A stretch of 64,000 bases of DNA, taken from positions 186,001 to 250,000 of the forward strand of contig NZ_JAVRHX010000002.1 in the NCBI RefSeq assembly GCF_031846345.1, given 5' to 3'. The notes under the pieces are model-generated. The model saw only the letters and a program-made list of their open reading frames with translations. It searched no databases and was not told where the DNA came from. Position numbers and translations under genes: made by a program. Shown one piece after another: positions 28,033 to 36,232 of the stretch (positions are counted from its first letter, which is position 1; the number at the start of each line of letters is the position of its first letter). The DNA comes from Glaciecola petra (GTDB lineage: Bacteria > Pseudomonadota > Gammaproteobacteria > Enterobacterales > Alteromonadaceae).

Positions 28033-29040
28033 TTAGTAATACCTTAAGCCCTCAGCTTTGCCTCTAAAGGCATAGTAAGTAAACGCGGTGTAGATAAAAA
28101 TAATAGGGACAACAATTACTGCGCCTATTAACATGACCTTTAAACTTTCTGGCGAGCTTGCGGCTTCGTATAAGGTCATTTCACCGGGCACAACATATGG
28201 ATAAAAACTCAGAGCTAAGCCACTAAAACAGCTTACAAACACTATTGTTGTGATAACAAAGGGCAACCAGTTTCCCTTATCGTTAACCATAGGTAGTCGC
28301 TTTAGTACTTGATAACCGAGTCCAAACATAGCAAAACACAGCAACGGAACAATAGCGTAAAAAATGGCATAAGGTGAATTCAACCAGATTTCCTTTACGG
28401 CAGGATTAACAATGGGGTTGACCAAACATACTGTTAAAATGCCTGCAAAAGTTATGGTGCCATAACGCTTTGCTTGCTTAATTGCGCGCAATTGTAATTC
28501 GCCGCTGGTTTTCATGATCAAAAAGCAATTGCCTATTAAGGCATATCCTGCTGAAACACAAAATCCACTGAAAATAGCAAAGGTAGTAGAGAGCAACGTA
28601 TACTCAAGGCCCATAATGTAGAGTCCAAGCATAAAGCCTTGGGTAAAGGTGGCTATTATACTGCCAATTTTAAATGCCCAATCCCAATAGGCTTGATAGT
28701 CTTGTTTAACTTTGGCTCGAAAATCAAAGGCAACGCCACGCAGAATTAGCCCAACTAACATTAAGGTAGCAGGAATATAAAGGCTATATAAAATAGCACT
28801 ATGTGCTGCCGGGAAAGCTACCAATAACAAACCAATAGATAACACTAGCCACGTTTCGTTTGCATCCCAAAAAGGACCAATAGCGGCTATCGATGTATCA
28901 CGCCATTCTAGGTTGTTCATGGGTAAGCATATCCCGATACCCAAATCGTAGCCGTCCAAAACCGCATATAGAAGTAATGAAAAACAGGTCAAGCCGGCGA
29001 AAATAATAGCGAGGTTTTCTGCGTTCAAAATGCTATTCAT
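28033..29040 (-). CDS. cydB: Cytochrome bd-type quinol oxidase subunit II (CioB/CydB)
   Basis: Integral membrane subunit II of a bd-type terminal oxidase that reduces oxygen to water with quinol electrons. 335 residues, with multiple hydrophobic helices. Family motifs are LDGYDLGIGICLP near the N-terminus, GPFWDANETWLVL, LRGVAFDFR and SFYPYVVPGEMTLYEAAS. The length (about 335) and sequence fit the cyanide-insensitive (Cio) branch better than E. coli CydB (379). The ATG overlaps the cydA stop in an ATGA arrangement, so translation is coupled. No small cydX gene is seen after it; the gap to the 27930 gene holds only the hairpin described at 27957. Confidence 0.95.
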   Translation of the reverse strand: MNSILNAENLAIIFAGLTCFSLLLYAVLDGYDLGIGICLPMNNLEWRDTSIAAIGPFWDANETWLVLSIGLLLVAFPAAHSAILYSLYIPATLMLVGLILRGVAFDFRAKVKQDYQAYWDWAFKIGSIIATFTQGFMLGLYIMGLEYTLLSTTFAIFSGFCVSAGYALIGNCFLIMKTSGELQLRAIKQAKRYGTITFAGILTVCLVNPIVNPAVKEIWLNSPYAIFYAIVPLLCFAMFGLGYQVLKRLPMVNDKGNWLPFVITTIVFVSCFSGLALSFYPYVVPGEMTLYEAASSPESLKVMLIGAVIVVPIIFIYTAFTYYAFRGKAEGLRYY

Positions 29041-30422
29041 AGTGAACTCCCTATAGCCGAATGTTTGGAATTAACTTGCCCTTTTATGTCGGGTCTGCCT
29101 GGCACAGTTAGGTCATACTCTTCGACGCTAATTGATTTTCTTGCCAGTAAAAACAGTGTTTTTATATAGGCCAATAACAAAACGATATAAAGACTTAAAT
29201 AAAGTATAAAGGTGAATAGAACATTTTCGCTGGCAATAGTGGTAACAGCATCTGCGGTTTTGAGAACACCACTTACCAAGTATGGCTGCCTACCAATTTC
29301 AGTCACGTACCATCCTGCTAAGGTGGCAATCCACCCAGAGAAAGTCATGCTTATTAATACTCCAAGTTGCAAGCGACTAAGCTTTTTGTGGCGTTTTAAG
29401 CTAAAACTACACCACCAAGCAATTATGATCATCAGCATGCCGAGCCCAACCATTAACCTAAAGCCATAAAACAGTGGCTTAACAGGAGGGTGAGCACCTT
29501 CAAATTCATTTAATCCCTTGATTTCTCCATTGATATCGTGAGTCAAAATAAACGAGGCAGCATAAGGGATACCAATTTCAAATTGATTGCTACGGGTTTC
29601 TTCGTCGGGTATAGCAAATAAAAGCAAAGGAACTTGGGTAGATGTTTCCCATACTCCCTCCATCGCCGCCACTTTTTGAGGTTGATGTTCTAGGGTATTT
29701 AAGCCATGCAAATCACCAATAAATGCTTGTGTAGGAGCTAACAAGGCAGCGCTAAATAAGGCTGTTTTTAAGGTCAAGCGAGGCGCTTTTTTGCTGTCGC
29801 CTCGATAAATACGATAAGCAGACAAACCCGCAACTAAGAAGCATACGGTTAACGCTGAGGCCATCAACATATGTGTGAATCGATAGGGGAATGAAGGGTT
29901 AAATATGATCGCAAACCAGTCAGTAGCATGCACTACGCCTTCTCGCAATTCAAAGCCAGCTGGCGTTTGCATCCAGCTATTGAGCACTAAAATCCAAAAT
30001 GCCGACATCGTGGTGCCAAAAGCGACTAAGAATGTTGCAAGGGTATGCATCCAATTAGGCACACGTGAAATACCAAATAACATAATGCCGAGCATGGTGG
30101 CTTCTAAAAAGAAGGCGGTGAGAACTTCGTAGGCCAGCAATGGACCGGCAATATTTCCAACTGTTTCCATAAAACCAGGCCAGTTGGTGCCAAATTGAAA
30201 CGACATAGTAATACCACTGACCACTCCGAGCGCAAATGTTAATGCGAATACTTTCACCCAAAAACGATAAGCACGCATCCACACCGGATGTTTTGATAGA
30301 TCAAAGCGCACTTTGAAATAAAACAATAGCCAGCCTAGCGCAATAGTTATTGTCGGAAATAGAATATGAAAACTGATATTAGCTGCGAATTGCAGTCTAG
30401 ATAACAAGAGTACGTCTAACAT
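29037..30422 (-). CDS. cydA: Cytochrome bd-type quinol oxidase subunit I (CioA/CydA)
   Basis: Subunit I, carrying the haems and the quinol site. 461 residues with nine or so helices. His19 (ANISFHILFP) is the conserved N-terminal haem ligand, FTHMLMAS carries a further conserved His, and GDLHGLNTLEHQPQKVAAMEG is the quinol-binding segment with its Lys and Glu. The quinol loop is short, as in the cyanide-insensitive oxidases of Pseudomonas, rather than the long loop of E. coli CydA (522 residues). A GAGGTGAT ribosome site lies just before the ATG. The gene follows the GbsR-type regulator gene by 81 bp on the same strand and overlaps cydB by 4 bp, giving a regulator-cydA-cydB unit. Confidence 0.96.
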   Translation of the reverse strand: MLDVLLLSRLQFAANISFHILFPTITIALGWLLFYFKVRFDLSKHPVWMRAYRFWVKVFALTFALGVVSGITMSFQFGTNWPGFMETVGNIAGPLLAYEVLTAFFLEATMLGIMLFGISRVPNWMHTLATFLVAFGTTMSAFWILVLNSWMQTPAGFELREGVVHATDWFAIIFNPSFPYRFTHMLMASALTVCFLVAGLSAYRIYRGDSKKAPRLTLKTALFSAALLAPTQAFIGDLHGLNTLEHQPQKVAAMEGVWETSTQVPLLLFAIPDEETRSNQFEIGIPYAASFILTHDINGEIKGLNEFEGAHPPVKPLFYGFRLMVGLGMLMIIIAWWCSFSLKRHKKLSRLQLGVLISMTFSGWIATLAGWYVTEIGRQPYLVSGVLKTADAVTTIASENVLFTFILYLSLYIVLLLAYIKTLFLLARKSISVEEYDLTVPGRPDIKGQVNSKHSAIGSSL

Positions 30423-30503
30423 GTATCACCTCGAACACACTAACCTCAACAAGAGGCCTCCAAAATGGAGAAAAAAAATAATTCGGGTATTGCTCGCTTG
30501 TTA

Positions 30504-31073
30504 TTATTGGTTTTTTTGTATGAGTTTTTGTTTTAGGTCGAGCACTTTGCTTACACCAGAGCCTAGTTTCATCAAACCATTTAGCTGTTCGGGGCTCAAG
30601 GCCTGTAAGCTTTGTGTCCACTTGGTAATATTCTCAAGCAGATCATGTATTTCTTGAATGCGCGCTTGTGCATATTCTTCGCTTTGATTCCCCGGCGTGT
30701 CCATTAAGTTATCCCGCAACAAACTTAGAGTAGGGTCAATTTCTCGCTTTCGACGTTCTTCAAACACCTTATTTGCCATCTCCCAAATACTACCTTTAGT
30801 CACATAGTAGTCTTTGCGGTCGCCTTGTTTGTGCACCGTACCAACCAGTTGCCAAGCATTTAACTCTTTTAAGCCCATTGAGACATTGCCGCGTGAAATA
30901 GCAAGAGTATCAGCGATATCATTAGCTGAAATAGGGTCTTGAGTCATGACTAACAGCGCATATATTTGACCAACGGTGCGATTGAAACCCCAACGGCTGC
31001 CCATTTCGCCAAAATGAAAGACAAATGATTCGATCATAGGAGTCATTTTTATATTTTGAGTTTCTTTTGACAT
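30504..31073 (-). CDS. GbsR/MarR-family transcriptional regulator
   Basis: A 189-residue DNA-binding protein. Residues about 15-105 form a winged helix (GFNRTVGQIYALLVMTQDPISANDIADTLAISRGNVSMGLKELNAWQLV, the GbsR pattern) followed by KQGDRKDYYVT, the wing. The C-terminal half is helical and probably dimerises or binds a ligand. It is a cytoplasmic repressor or activator. It is the first gene of a unit with cydAB, so control of the oxidase, and of itself through the direct repeats just upstream (31088-31115), is the likely role. GbsR of Bacillus senses choline, but the ligand here is unknown. Confidence 0.92.
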   Translation of the reverse strand: MSKETQNIKMTPMIESFVFHFGEMGSRWGFNRTVGQIYALLVMTQDPISANDIADTLAISRGNVSMGLKELNAWQLVGTVHKQGDRKDYYVTKGSIWEMANKVFEERRKREIDPTLSLLRDNLMDTPGNQSEEYAQARIQEIHDLLENITKWTQSLQALSPEQLNGLMKLGSGVSKVLDLKQKLIQKNQ

Positions 31074-31087
31074 CTGAGCCTTACTTT

Positions 31088-31115
31088 AATTTCTGAAGTT
31101 TCAATAATTTCTGAA
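31088..31115. promoter_or_regulatory. Direct repeats upstream of the GbsR-type gene, candidate operator
   Basis: AATTTCTGAA occurs at 31088-31097 and 31106-31115, an exact 18-bp period, 15 bp before the regulator start. TTTCA (31099-31103) and TGAAA (31112-31116) also form an inverted repeat. A partial third copy, TCTGAAGTTT, is at 31178-31187. The position suits autoregulation by the regulator. Confidence 0.4.
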
Positions 31116-31189
31116 AGTATAATATATAGCTTGATTTTAATCAATTATATTCTGGTGTTTTTCAAGACAATCGCATATCTGAAGTTTGA

Positions 31190-31396
31190 GTGAATAGTCT
31201 AATTTACGCCGCTGGTGTGATGCCACCAAGGCACTTTAGCCCTGAAATAGCGCTTAAACTATTCATGTATGTTAGTTATGATATACTAAAGTATAATAAC
31301 AGTTGGTACTTATTTGATAAGCCTGATTCTGTAGCTGAGCATGTTGAATGGGTGCAAGATGATCTGGCATTAAACGATGTACCTATTGTAGATTAA
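31190..31396 (+). CDS. Small hypothetical frame, doubtful
   Basis: A 68-residue frame starting at GTG 31190, or at ATG 31220 (58 residues). The product has no signal or membrane segment and looks protein-like in its second half (aromatic and acidic residues, YLFDKPDSVAEHVEWVQDDL). No good ribosome site precedes either start. I do not recognise a family. It may be a small gene, or the tail of a decayed one. A short hairpin (31409-31428) separates it from the next gene. Confidence 0.3.
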   Translation: MNSLIYAAGVMPPRHFSPEIALKLFMYVSYDILKYNNSWYLFDKPDSVAEHVEWVQDDLALNDVPIVD

Positions 31397-31408
31397 CAAG
31401 TAGTAAAT

Positions 31409-31431
31409 GCGATGTTTCTTAGCATCGTTTT
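31409..31431 (+). terminator. Weak hairpin with short T run
   Basis: GCGATG (31409-31414) and CATCGT (31423-31428) can pair around an 8-base loop, one pair being G-T, followed by a few T residues. It could end the small frame at 31190, but it lies only 11 bp before the next start, so it is only a weak call. Confidence 0.25.
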
Positions 31432-31441
31432 GAAATGAGTA

Positions 31442-31891
31442 ATGCAAATGGAATACAGACAACGCAATGACAAATTAGTGTTGGGTGCTTTAGAAAAGTG
31501 CGATTTACCTGAGCTAGGAATATTTAACCTAGTTATGCGAGTTGACACTGGAGCCGCAACATCATCTCTGCATGTTGAGAACGTTGAAGAATACGAAAAA
31601 AATGATGAGTCATGGATTAATTTCGATATTCATCCGGATGTTTATGATGTTGAAATACTCACTCGACATTCTTGTAAAGTTGAAGCAAAACGTAGAGTGA
31701 AAAGTTCTACCGCTACCAGAGAAAGGCGTTTTGTCATTGAGACATTGCTTGTTATTGGTGATCAATCATGGCCAATCAAAATGACCTTAACAGATCGATC
31801 TGAAATGACTTATATGATGTTGCTTGGCAGAGAAGCGATGTCTGAACGGGTATTGGTCGACCCGAGTAAAGAGTTCCTTGTGACGGCCTAA
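31442..31891 (+). CDS. Retropepsin-like aspartic protease domain protein (RimK-associated putative zinc protease family)
   Basis: A 149-residue single-domain cytoplasmic protein. MRVDTGAATSSLHV carries the Asp-Thr-Gly of a retropepsin fold, and LLGREAM at the C-terminal side is the family's Gly-Arg motif. The family (PF05618) was first annotated as ATP-dependent zinc protease and is often found beside or fused to RimK-type ligases, but no rimK is here. It would act as a dimer. The start may be ATG 31442 or 31448, two residues later. Substrate unknown; related proteins are linked to peptide or polyglutamate processing, which I cannot confirm for this one. Confidence 0.85.
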   Translation: MQMEYRQRNDKLVLGALEKCDLPELGIFNLVMRVDTGAATSSLHVENVEEYEKNDESWINFDIHPDVYDVEILTRHSCKVEAKRRVKSSTATRERRFVIETLLVIGDQSWPIKMTLTDRSEMTYMMLLGREAMSERVLVDPSKEFLVTA

Positions 31892-32029
31892 ATGTTAGTA
31901 ATCGAGAGAAGAATAGTCAAAGCCCTTACATGTCTTTAAAATATATATGATTATTTTTCGCTAGTTTCTGACTATACTTATTAGGTCGTCTTATATCTAT
32001 CAGCCACTATGTAATAAACGGAGCAATCT

Positions 32030-33457
32030 ATGCCAATTTCAAGGCGCCTTTTTTTTGGTGCGATTTTAAGCCTTTTTTCATTTCTATCTGTTGCCCAAAC
32101 GAATGACTCGATCAACATTATATCTGAAGAGCAACGAAAAACGGCTACTGATTTAATGCAAACAGCACTAAACAGCGATCTCGGTTTCGAAATTGTTGAG
32201 TCACTGACTACTGAAATTGGTCCTCGATTAGCCGGCTCTGAAGCCGAACTTCGTTCATTGCAGTGGGGTGTAAAGTTAGGTAAAGAACTTGGTTTTGATA
32301 GAGTGAGCATTGAAGAGTTTACGATGCCTTTTTGGGATAGAGGTCACTTACATATTTCAATGACCGCTCCTTATCAGCAAGATTTATATGGCACAGCCTT
32401 AGGTGGAGCCGCGCCATCCACAAAAGAAATACAGGCACCAGTTGTTTATTTTAGAGACATCCACGCACTAGCAAATGTAAAAGCGGGCGATTTAAAGGGC
32501 AAAATTGCCTTTGTAGACGGCGATAAAATGGTAAAAAGCCAAACCGGTGCTGGGTATGGTCAAGCCAATATTCGCAGACAAAGTGGATATCATCATGCAG
32601 AACGAGCAAACGCCGAAGCGCTCATGGTACGTTCTGTGGGGTCAAGTTCTCATCGATTTCCGCATACTGGCATGATGCGTAAAAATAAAGATGAATGGGC
32701 GACTATTCCCGTGGTGGCTATTTCAAATCCTGATGCTGATCATTTTCGTCGATTACATCGCTTAGGAAAAGACCTAGCCGTTTCTTTGCATTCTGAGTCT
32801 AAATGGAAAGGAGAAGTGAGTAGTGGTAACGTAATTCTTGATTTGATAGGCAGTGAAAAACCTGAAGAAATTGTACTCATTGGTGGACATATAGATAGTT
32901 GGGATTTAGGCACCGGGGCAGTAGATGATGGCGCTGGCATTGGGATAACAACAGCGGCGGCTGCGCTTATTTCAAAGTTACCTAAACGGCCTAAAAGGAC
33001 TATTCGTGTGGTCATGTTTGGCGCTGAAGAAGTGGGTTTATTGGGTGCGTTTGCCTATGCTGAAAAGCACAAAGACAATCTTCATAATCATGTATTAGCC
33101 ACAGAGTCTGATTTTGGCGCGCAAACAATTTGGCAGTTAGTCTCTAATGTAAATCCGCAAGCGACTTTAGTGATAGACGAAATAGCTAAAATACTGTCGC
33201 CACTAGGGATTGTGAGAGGCGGTTCTAATGTGCCAGGCGGAGGCCCTGATATTATACCCATGGCTCGTCAAGGTGTACCCACAATACGTTTAAATCAAAA
33301 TGGTAGAGACTATTTTGATTTGCATCATACACCTGATGACACTTTGGATAAGATCAATCCAAAAGAACTGGCGCAAAATGTAGCGGCTTATGCGACGAGT
33401 ATTTATCTTATTGCAGATTCTGAGGTGGATTTTAAGCCAGAAAACAAAGAGCAGTAA
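32030..33457 (+). CDS. Exported M28-family zinc peptidase (carboxypeptidase Q-like)
   Basis: A 475-residue exopeptidase. A GGAG ribosome site precedes the ATG. The Sec signal is MPISRRLFFGAILSLFSFLSVAQ, cut near residue 22. The dizinc site of clan MH is visible in order: GGHIDSWDLG (His), GAVDDGAG (bridging Asp), GAEEVGLLG (catalytic Glu and ligand Glu), ESDFGA (Asp), and YFDLHHTPDDT (final His). A PA-like insert lies before the peptidase domain (RDIHALANVKAGDLKGKIAFVDG). The domain order matches the plasma glutamate carboxypeptidase group. It should act in the periplasm or outside the cell on small peptides. It is alone in its unit and convergent with the GGDEF-EAL gene. Confidence 0.93.
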   Translation: MPISRRLFFGAILSLFSFLSVAQTNDSINIISEEQRKTATDLMQTALNSDLGFEIVESLTTEIGPRLAGSEAELRSLQWGVKLGKELGFDRVSIEEFTMPFWDRGHLHISMTAPYQQDLYGTALGGAAPSTKEIQAPVVYFRDIHALANVKAGDLKGKIAFVDGDKMVKSQTGAGYGQANIRRQSGYHHAERANAEALMVRSVGSSSHRFPHTGMMRKNKDEWATIPVVAISNPDADHFRRLHRLGKDLAVSLHSESKWKGEVSSGNVILDLIGSEKPEEIVLIGGHIDSWDLGTGAVDDGAGIGITTAAAALISKLPKRPKRTIRVVMFGAEEVGLLGAFAYAEKHKDNLHNHVLATESDFGAQTIWQLVSNVNPQATLVIDEIAKILSPLGIVRGGSNVPGGGPDIIPMARQGVPTIRLNQNGRDYFDLHHTPDDTLDKINPKELAQNVAAYATSIYLIADSEVDFKPENKEQ

Positions 33458-33479
33458 TGGGCACGAATGACCTTAGCGT

Positions 33480-35708
33480 TTAATTAGAATTACTCAGTAA
33501 TGCTTCAAAGGCGTCACTTTCAATGGGTTTAGACATTAAGTAGCCCTGGTATTTATCAATATTCATAGCAGTTAATATTTGTAACTGCTCATTGGTTTCA
33601 ACACCTTCGGCAGTGACGCTCAAACCTAACCCTGAGGCCATAGTGGTAATGGCGGAACATAATTTTCGAGAAGCGGAGTTAGAATCGATGTCCTTGATAA
33701 AATCGCGGTCAATTTTTAACGAACTAAATTTCGTTTTCTTTAAATAACTCAAACTGCTATAGCCTACGCCAAAGTCGTCTATTGCCGTTTGTACGCCCAT
33801 TTCCGTAAATTTTGTAATATTGCGTTGGACCAACTTCAAATCGTCGGCAAATACGCGTTCAGTCAATTCCAAAATTAGCGAGGCACCACTTAACTGGTAC
33901 TTAGTTAAAATACGTTGTACTTCTTTGACCATATCATCGCTGTTTATCTGCCGATAAGAAACATTAACAGACATAACTAAGTGAGTGTATCCAAGATCAT
34001 GCCAGTGTCGAATTACTCGACAAGATTCATCTAACACCCATAGGCCAATTGGAACAATTAAACCGTTTTCTTCACTAACAGGAATAAACTCATTCGGAGA
34101 CACAATGCCTAGTTCGTCATGGTTCCATCTTACAAGGGCTTCAGCACCACAAATTTTGCCGTCGATATGGTAAATAGGCTGATATAGTAAATTGAGTTGG
34201 TCACGTTCAATTGCAAAGTTGAGTTCACTGCTCAACTTGATTTGACGTTTAATATTTTCATCATGTTCAATACTATAAAATTGATATTGTCCGCGGCCAT
34301 TAGATTTAGCTTTATACATTGCCATATCGGCTTTTTGAATCAAGTCATTGGCCGTTTGAGCGTCTTGTGGGTAAAAAGCAACGCCAGCGCTAGAGCCAAC
34401 ATAATAGTCACTTCCTGCGTTGCTAATAGGCTTAGAAATACTATCTTGAATTTTTTTAACTTGGTCGGTTACGTATTTTTCTGATTGTATATTCGTTATC
34501 ACTAGAACAAATTCGTCACCACCGAAGCGAGCTACAAAGTCGTTTGCTTTATTCAAACTTTGTATACGCTGCGCGACTTTAATTAATACAGTGTCGCCCG
34601 CCTGATGGCCTTGTATATCATTAACATTCTTAAATTTGTCTAAATCGAAAAAAACCACTGCAAATTCTTGTGAATCGGTTTTTGCGAAAGCAATCGCCTC
34701 ATTTAGTTTCTCTTGCAGCGACAAGCGATTAGGAAGGCGAGTTAAATGGTCAAACCGGGCGAGGTACGACAATTCTGCTTCATGATTCTTGCGAATACTT
34801 ATATCTTCCATTGTAATTAATGTATGCGTGTTTTTGTCTTCGTCGATAACACTCATGGTTGTATATTCAAGCCAAATTGTCTGGCCATTGTGGGTCGTTA
34901 CTTTGGCTTCAGTAGATTGTCTATGCTTAATAGCGGTGCATAAATTCTCAATGCCTGAACTACATATCTGAGAGATGGGGAGTGCTAAAAGTTGGCCCTG
35001 TTCAAATCCAAACATTTCATGGGACTTTGCATTGGCTCTTTCAATTTGACCATTTTGATTGGTCATGATGACACTTTGTGCTTTTGAGTTAAAAACGCCT
35101 AAAAATAAGTCACTTTCAAAGGAAGCTAAATCGAGGGCTTTTTGCAAATGTTGCATTTTTTCGTTCAAAGTAAAGTAGTACACCAACATGATTAAGGTAA
35201 AAATGCTTAAGCACATTATACGGGTAAATAAGGTATATCCGAGGTTGTCATTGTCAGACAATAAATTAATACTTTCAGGGACCACATAAAAATAAATCGT
35301 GCCCAGCAAACAACATATATAGAAGAATATTTGTCCGCGCCAACCAAGAGTCCCGCCAGCGAGGATAGGGAATATAAACAACCATGCAAAATGTGGGTTA
35401 TTGATGCCGCCTACAATGGTAATGTTGACAAGGTGTATCGTTAACATACAAAACAAAAGTATGCCGGCAGAACGCGGGATATTTTCAGTTTTGTAAGCTA
35501 GAAAAATATTGCCAATCACTATGCTTAGACCAATCACATGTGTAGCGACAATATATATTGGCATCTGCCCATATACAGCGGCAAAAGTCGATATCAATAC
35601 AATTGAATAGATGATGCTGGTAATATTTAAGATCGAAAATAACTTTGAGGTTCTTAGCTCAATAAAAAAATTTTCGATTTTGTTGCGATCACTATTAATG
35701 TTTTGCAT
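33480..35708 (-). CDS. Membrane PAS-GGDEF-EAL cyclic di-GMP protein
   Basis: 742 residues. The N-terminal 190 or so residues form about six membrane helices (a MASE-like sensor). A PAS domain covers about 200-315 (MTNQNGQIERANAKSHEMFGF). The GGDEF domain covers about 325-485 with intact ARFGGDEF, so diguanylate cyclase activity is possible. The EAL domain covers about 495-740 with EALVRW, ELTE, DDFGVGYSSL, KIDRDFI, EGVE and QGYLMSKP, all the residues expected for an active phosphodiesterase. The inhibitory I-site position before GGDEF reads KAND instead of RxxD, so product inhibition may be lost. Which activity dominates cannot be told. It is a single gene at the inner membrane, probably tuning attachment or motility. 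Confidence 0.95.
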   Translation of the reverse strand: MQNINSDRNKIENFFIELRTSKLFSILNITSIIYSIVLISTFAAVYGQMPIYIVATHVIGLSIVIGNIFLAYKTENIPRSAGILLFCMLTIHLVNITIVGGINNPHFAWLFIFPILAGGTLGWRGQIFFYICCLLGTIYFYVVPESINLLSDNDNLGYTLFTRIMCLSIFTLIMLVYYFTLNEKMQHLQKALDLASFESDLFLGVFNSKAQSVIMTNQNGQIERANAKSHEMFGFEQGQLLALPISQICSSGIENLCTAIKHRQSTEAKVTTHNGQTIWLEYTTMSVIDEDKNTHTLITMEDISIRKNHEAELSYLARFDHLTRLPNRLSLQEKLNEAIAFAKTDSQEFAVVFFDLDKFKNVNDIQGHQAGDTVLIKVAQRIQSLNKANDFVARFGGDEFVLVITNIQSEKYVTDQVKKIQDSISKPISNAGSDYYVGSSAGVAFYPQDAQTANDLIQKADMAMYKAKSNGRGQYQFYSIEHDENIKRQIKLSSELNFAIERDQLNLLYQPIYHIDGKICGAEALVRWNHDELGIVSPNEFIPVSEENGLIVPIGLWVLDESCRVIRHWHDLGYTHLVMSVNVSYRQINSDDMVKEVQRILTKYQLSGASLILELTERVFADDLKLVQRNITKFTEMGVQTAIDDFGVGYSSLSYLKKTKFSSLKIDRDFIKDIDSNSASRKLCSAITTMASGLGLSVTAEGVETNEQLQILTAMNIDKYQGYLMSKPIESDAFEALLSNSN

Positions 35709-35842
35709 ATATTACAAGCCGCAATCAACCATTAGGGATACCCCATATTCAGCATAACGCCAATATAATAATTAGCAATAAGATTTTGGTATCATTAGAC
35801 ATATGATATCGTCTAATCGCCATTATTCTATATGGGCAATCA

Positions 35843-36232
35843 ATGAACTTAAAACGCTACAATCAATATTGCAGAAGCAAACACGCAAGCACTTATGTTA
35901 ATCAATGGGGCGGCTCTGATGTGTGGAAGATTGGCGGCAAAGTATTTGCCTTAGCGAGGGTAGATAAGAATGATATTTTAGGCATCAGTTTTAAAACCTC
36001 TGAGGCAAACTTTTATTTTTTGCGAGAAAAAGATAATTATCGGCCAGCGCCTTATTTAGCATCGCGTGGCATGTTATGGATACAATATTATGACAGCACC
36101 CTCAAACATTCATTAGCAACAGACTCAGATCCTATAATAGACGAGGAGCTAGCTTATTATCTCGACGAATCGTATCGACTTGTAAGCTTAAATTTAACTA
36201 AAAAGCTACAGCGCGAACTCGGCTTGATTTAA
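35843..36232 (+). CDS. MmcQ/YjbR-family protein
   Basis: A 129-residue cytoplasmic protein of the MmcQ/YjbR family (CyaY-like fold, double-wing DNA-binding annotation). The conserved pattern includes WKIGGKVFALARV near residue 30, a SFKTSEANFYFLRE strand, the substrate-like PAPYLASRGMLWIQY segment, and a C-terminal helix pair (LAYYLDESYRLVSLNLTKKLQRELG). Cellular role unknown. The stop overlaps the stop of the convergent lipoprotein gene: the 8-base palindrome ATTTAAAT supplies both TAA codons. Confidence 0.85.
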   Translation: MNLKRYNQYCRSKHASTYVNQWGGSDVWKIGGKVFALARVDKNDILGISFKTSEANFYFLREKDNYRPAPYLASRGMLWIQYYDSTLKHSLATDSDPIIDEELAYYLDESYRLVSLNLTKKLQRELGLI

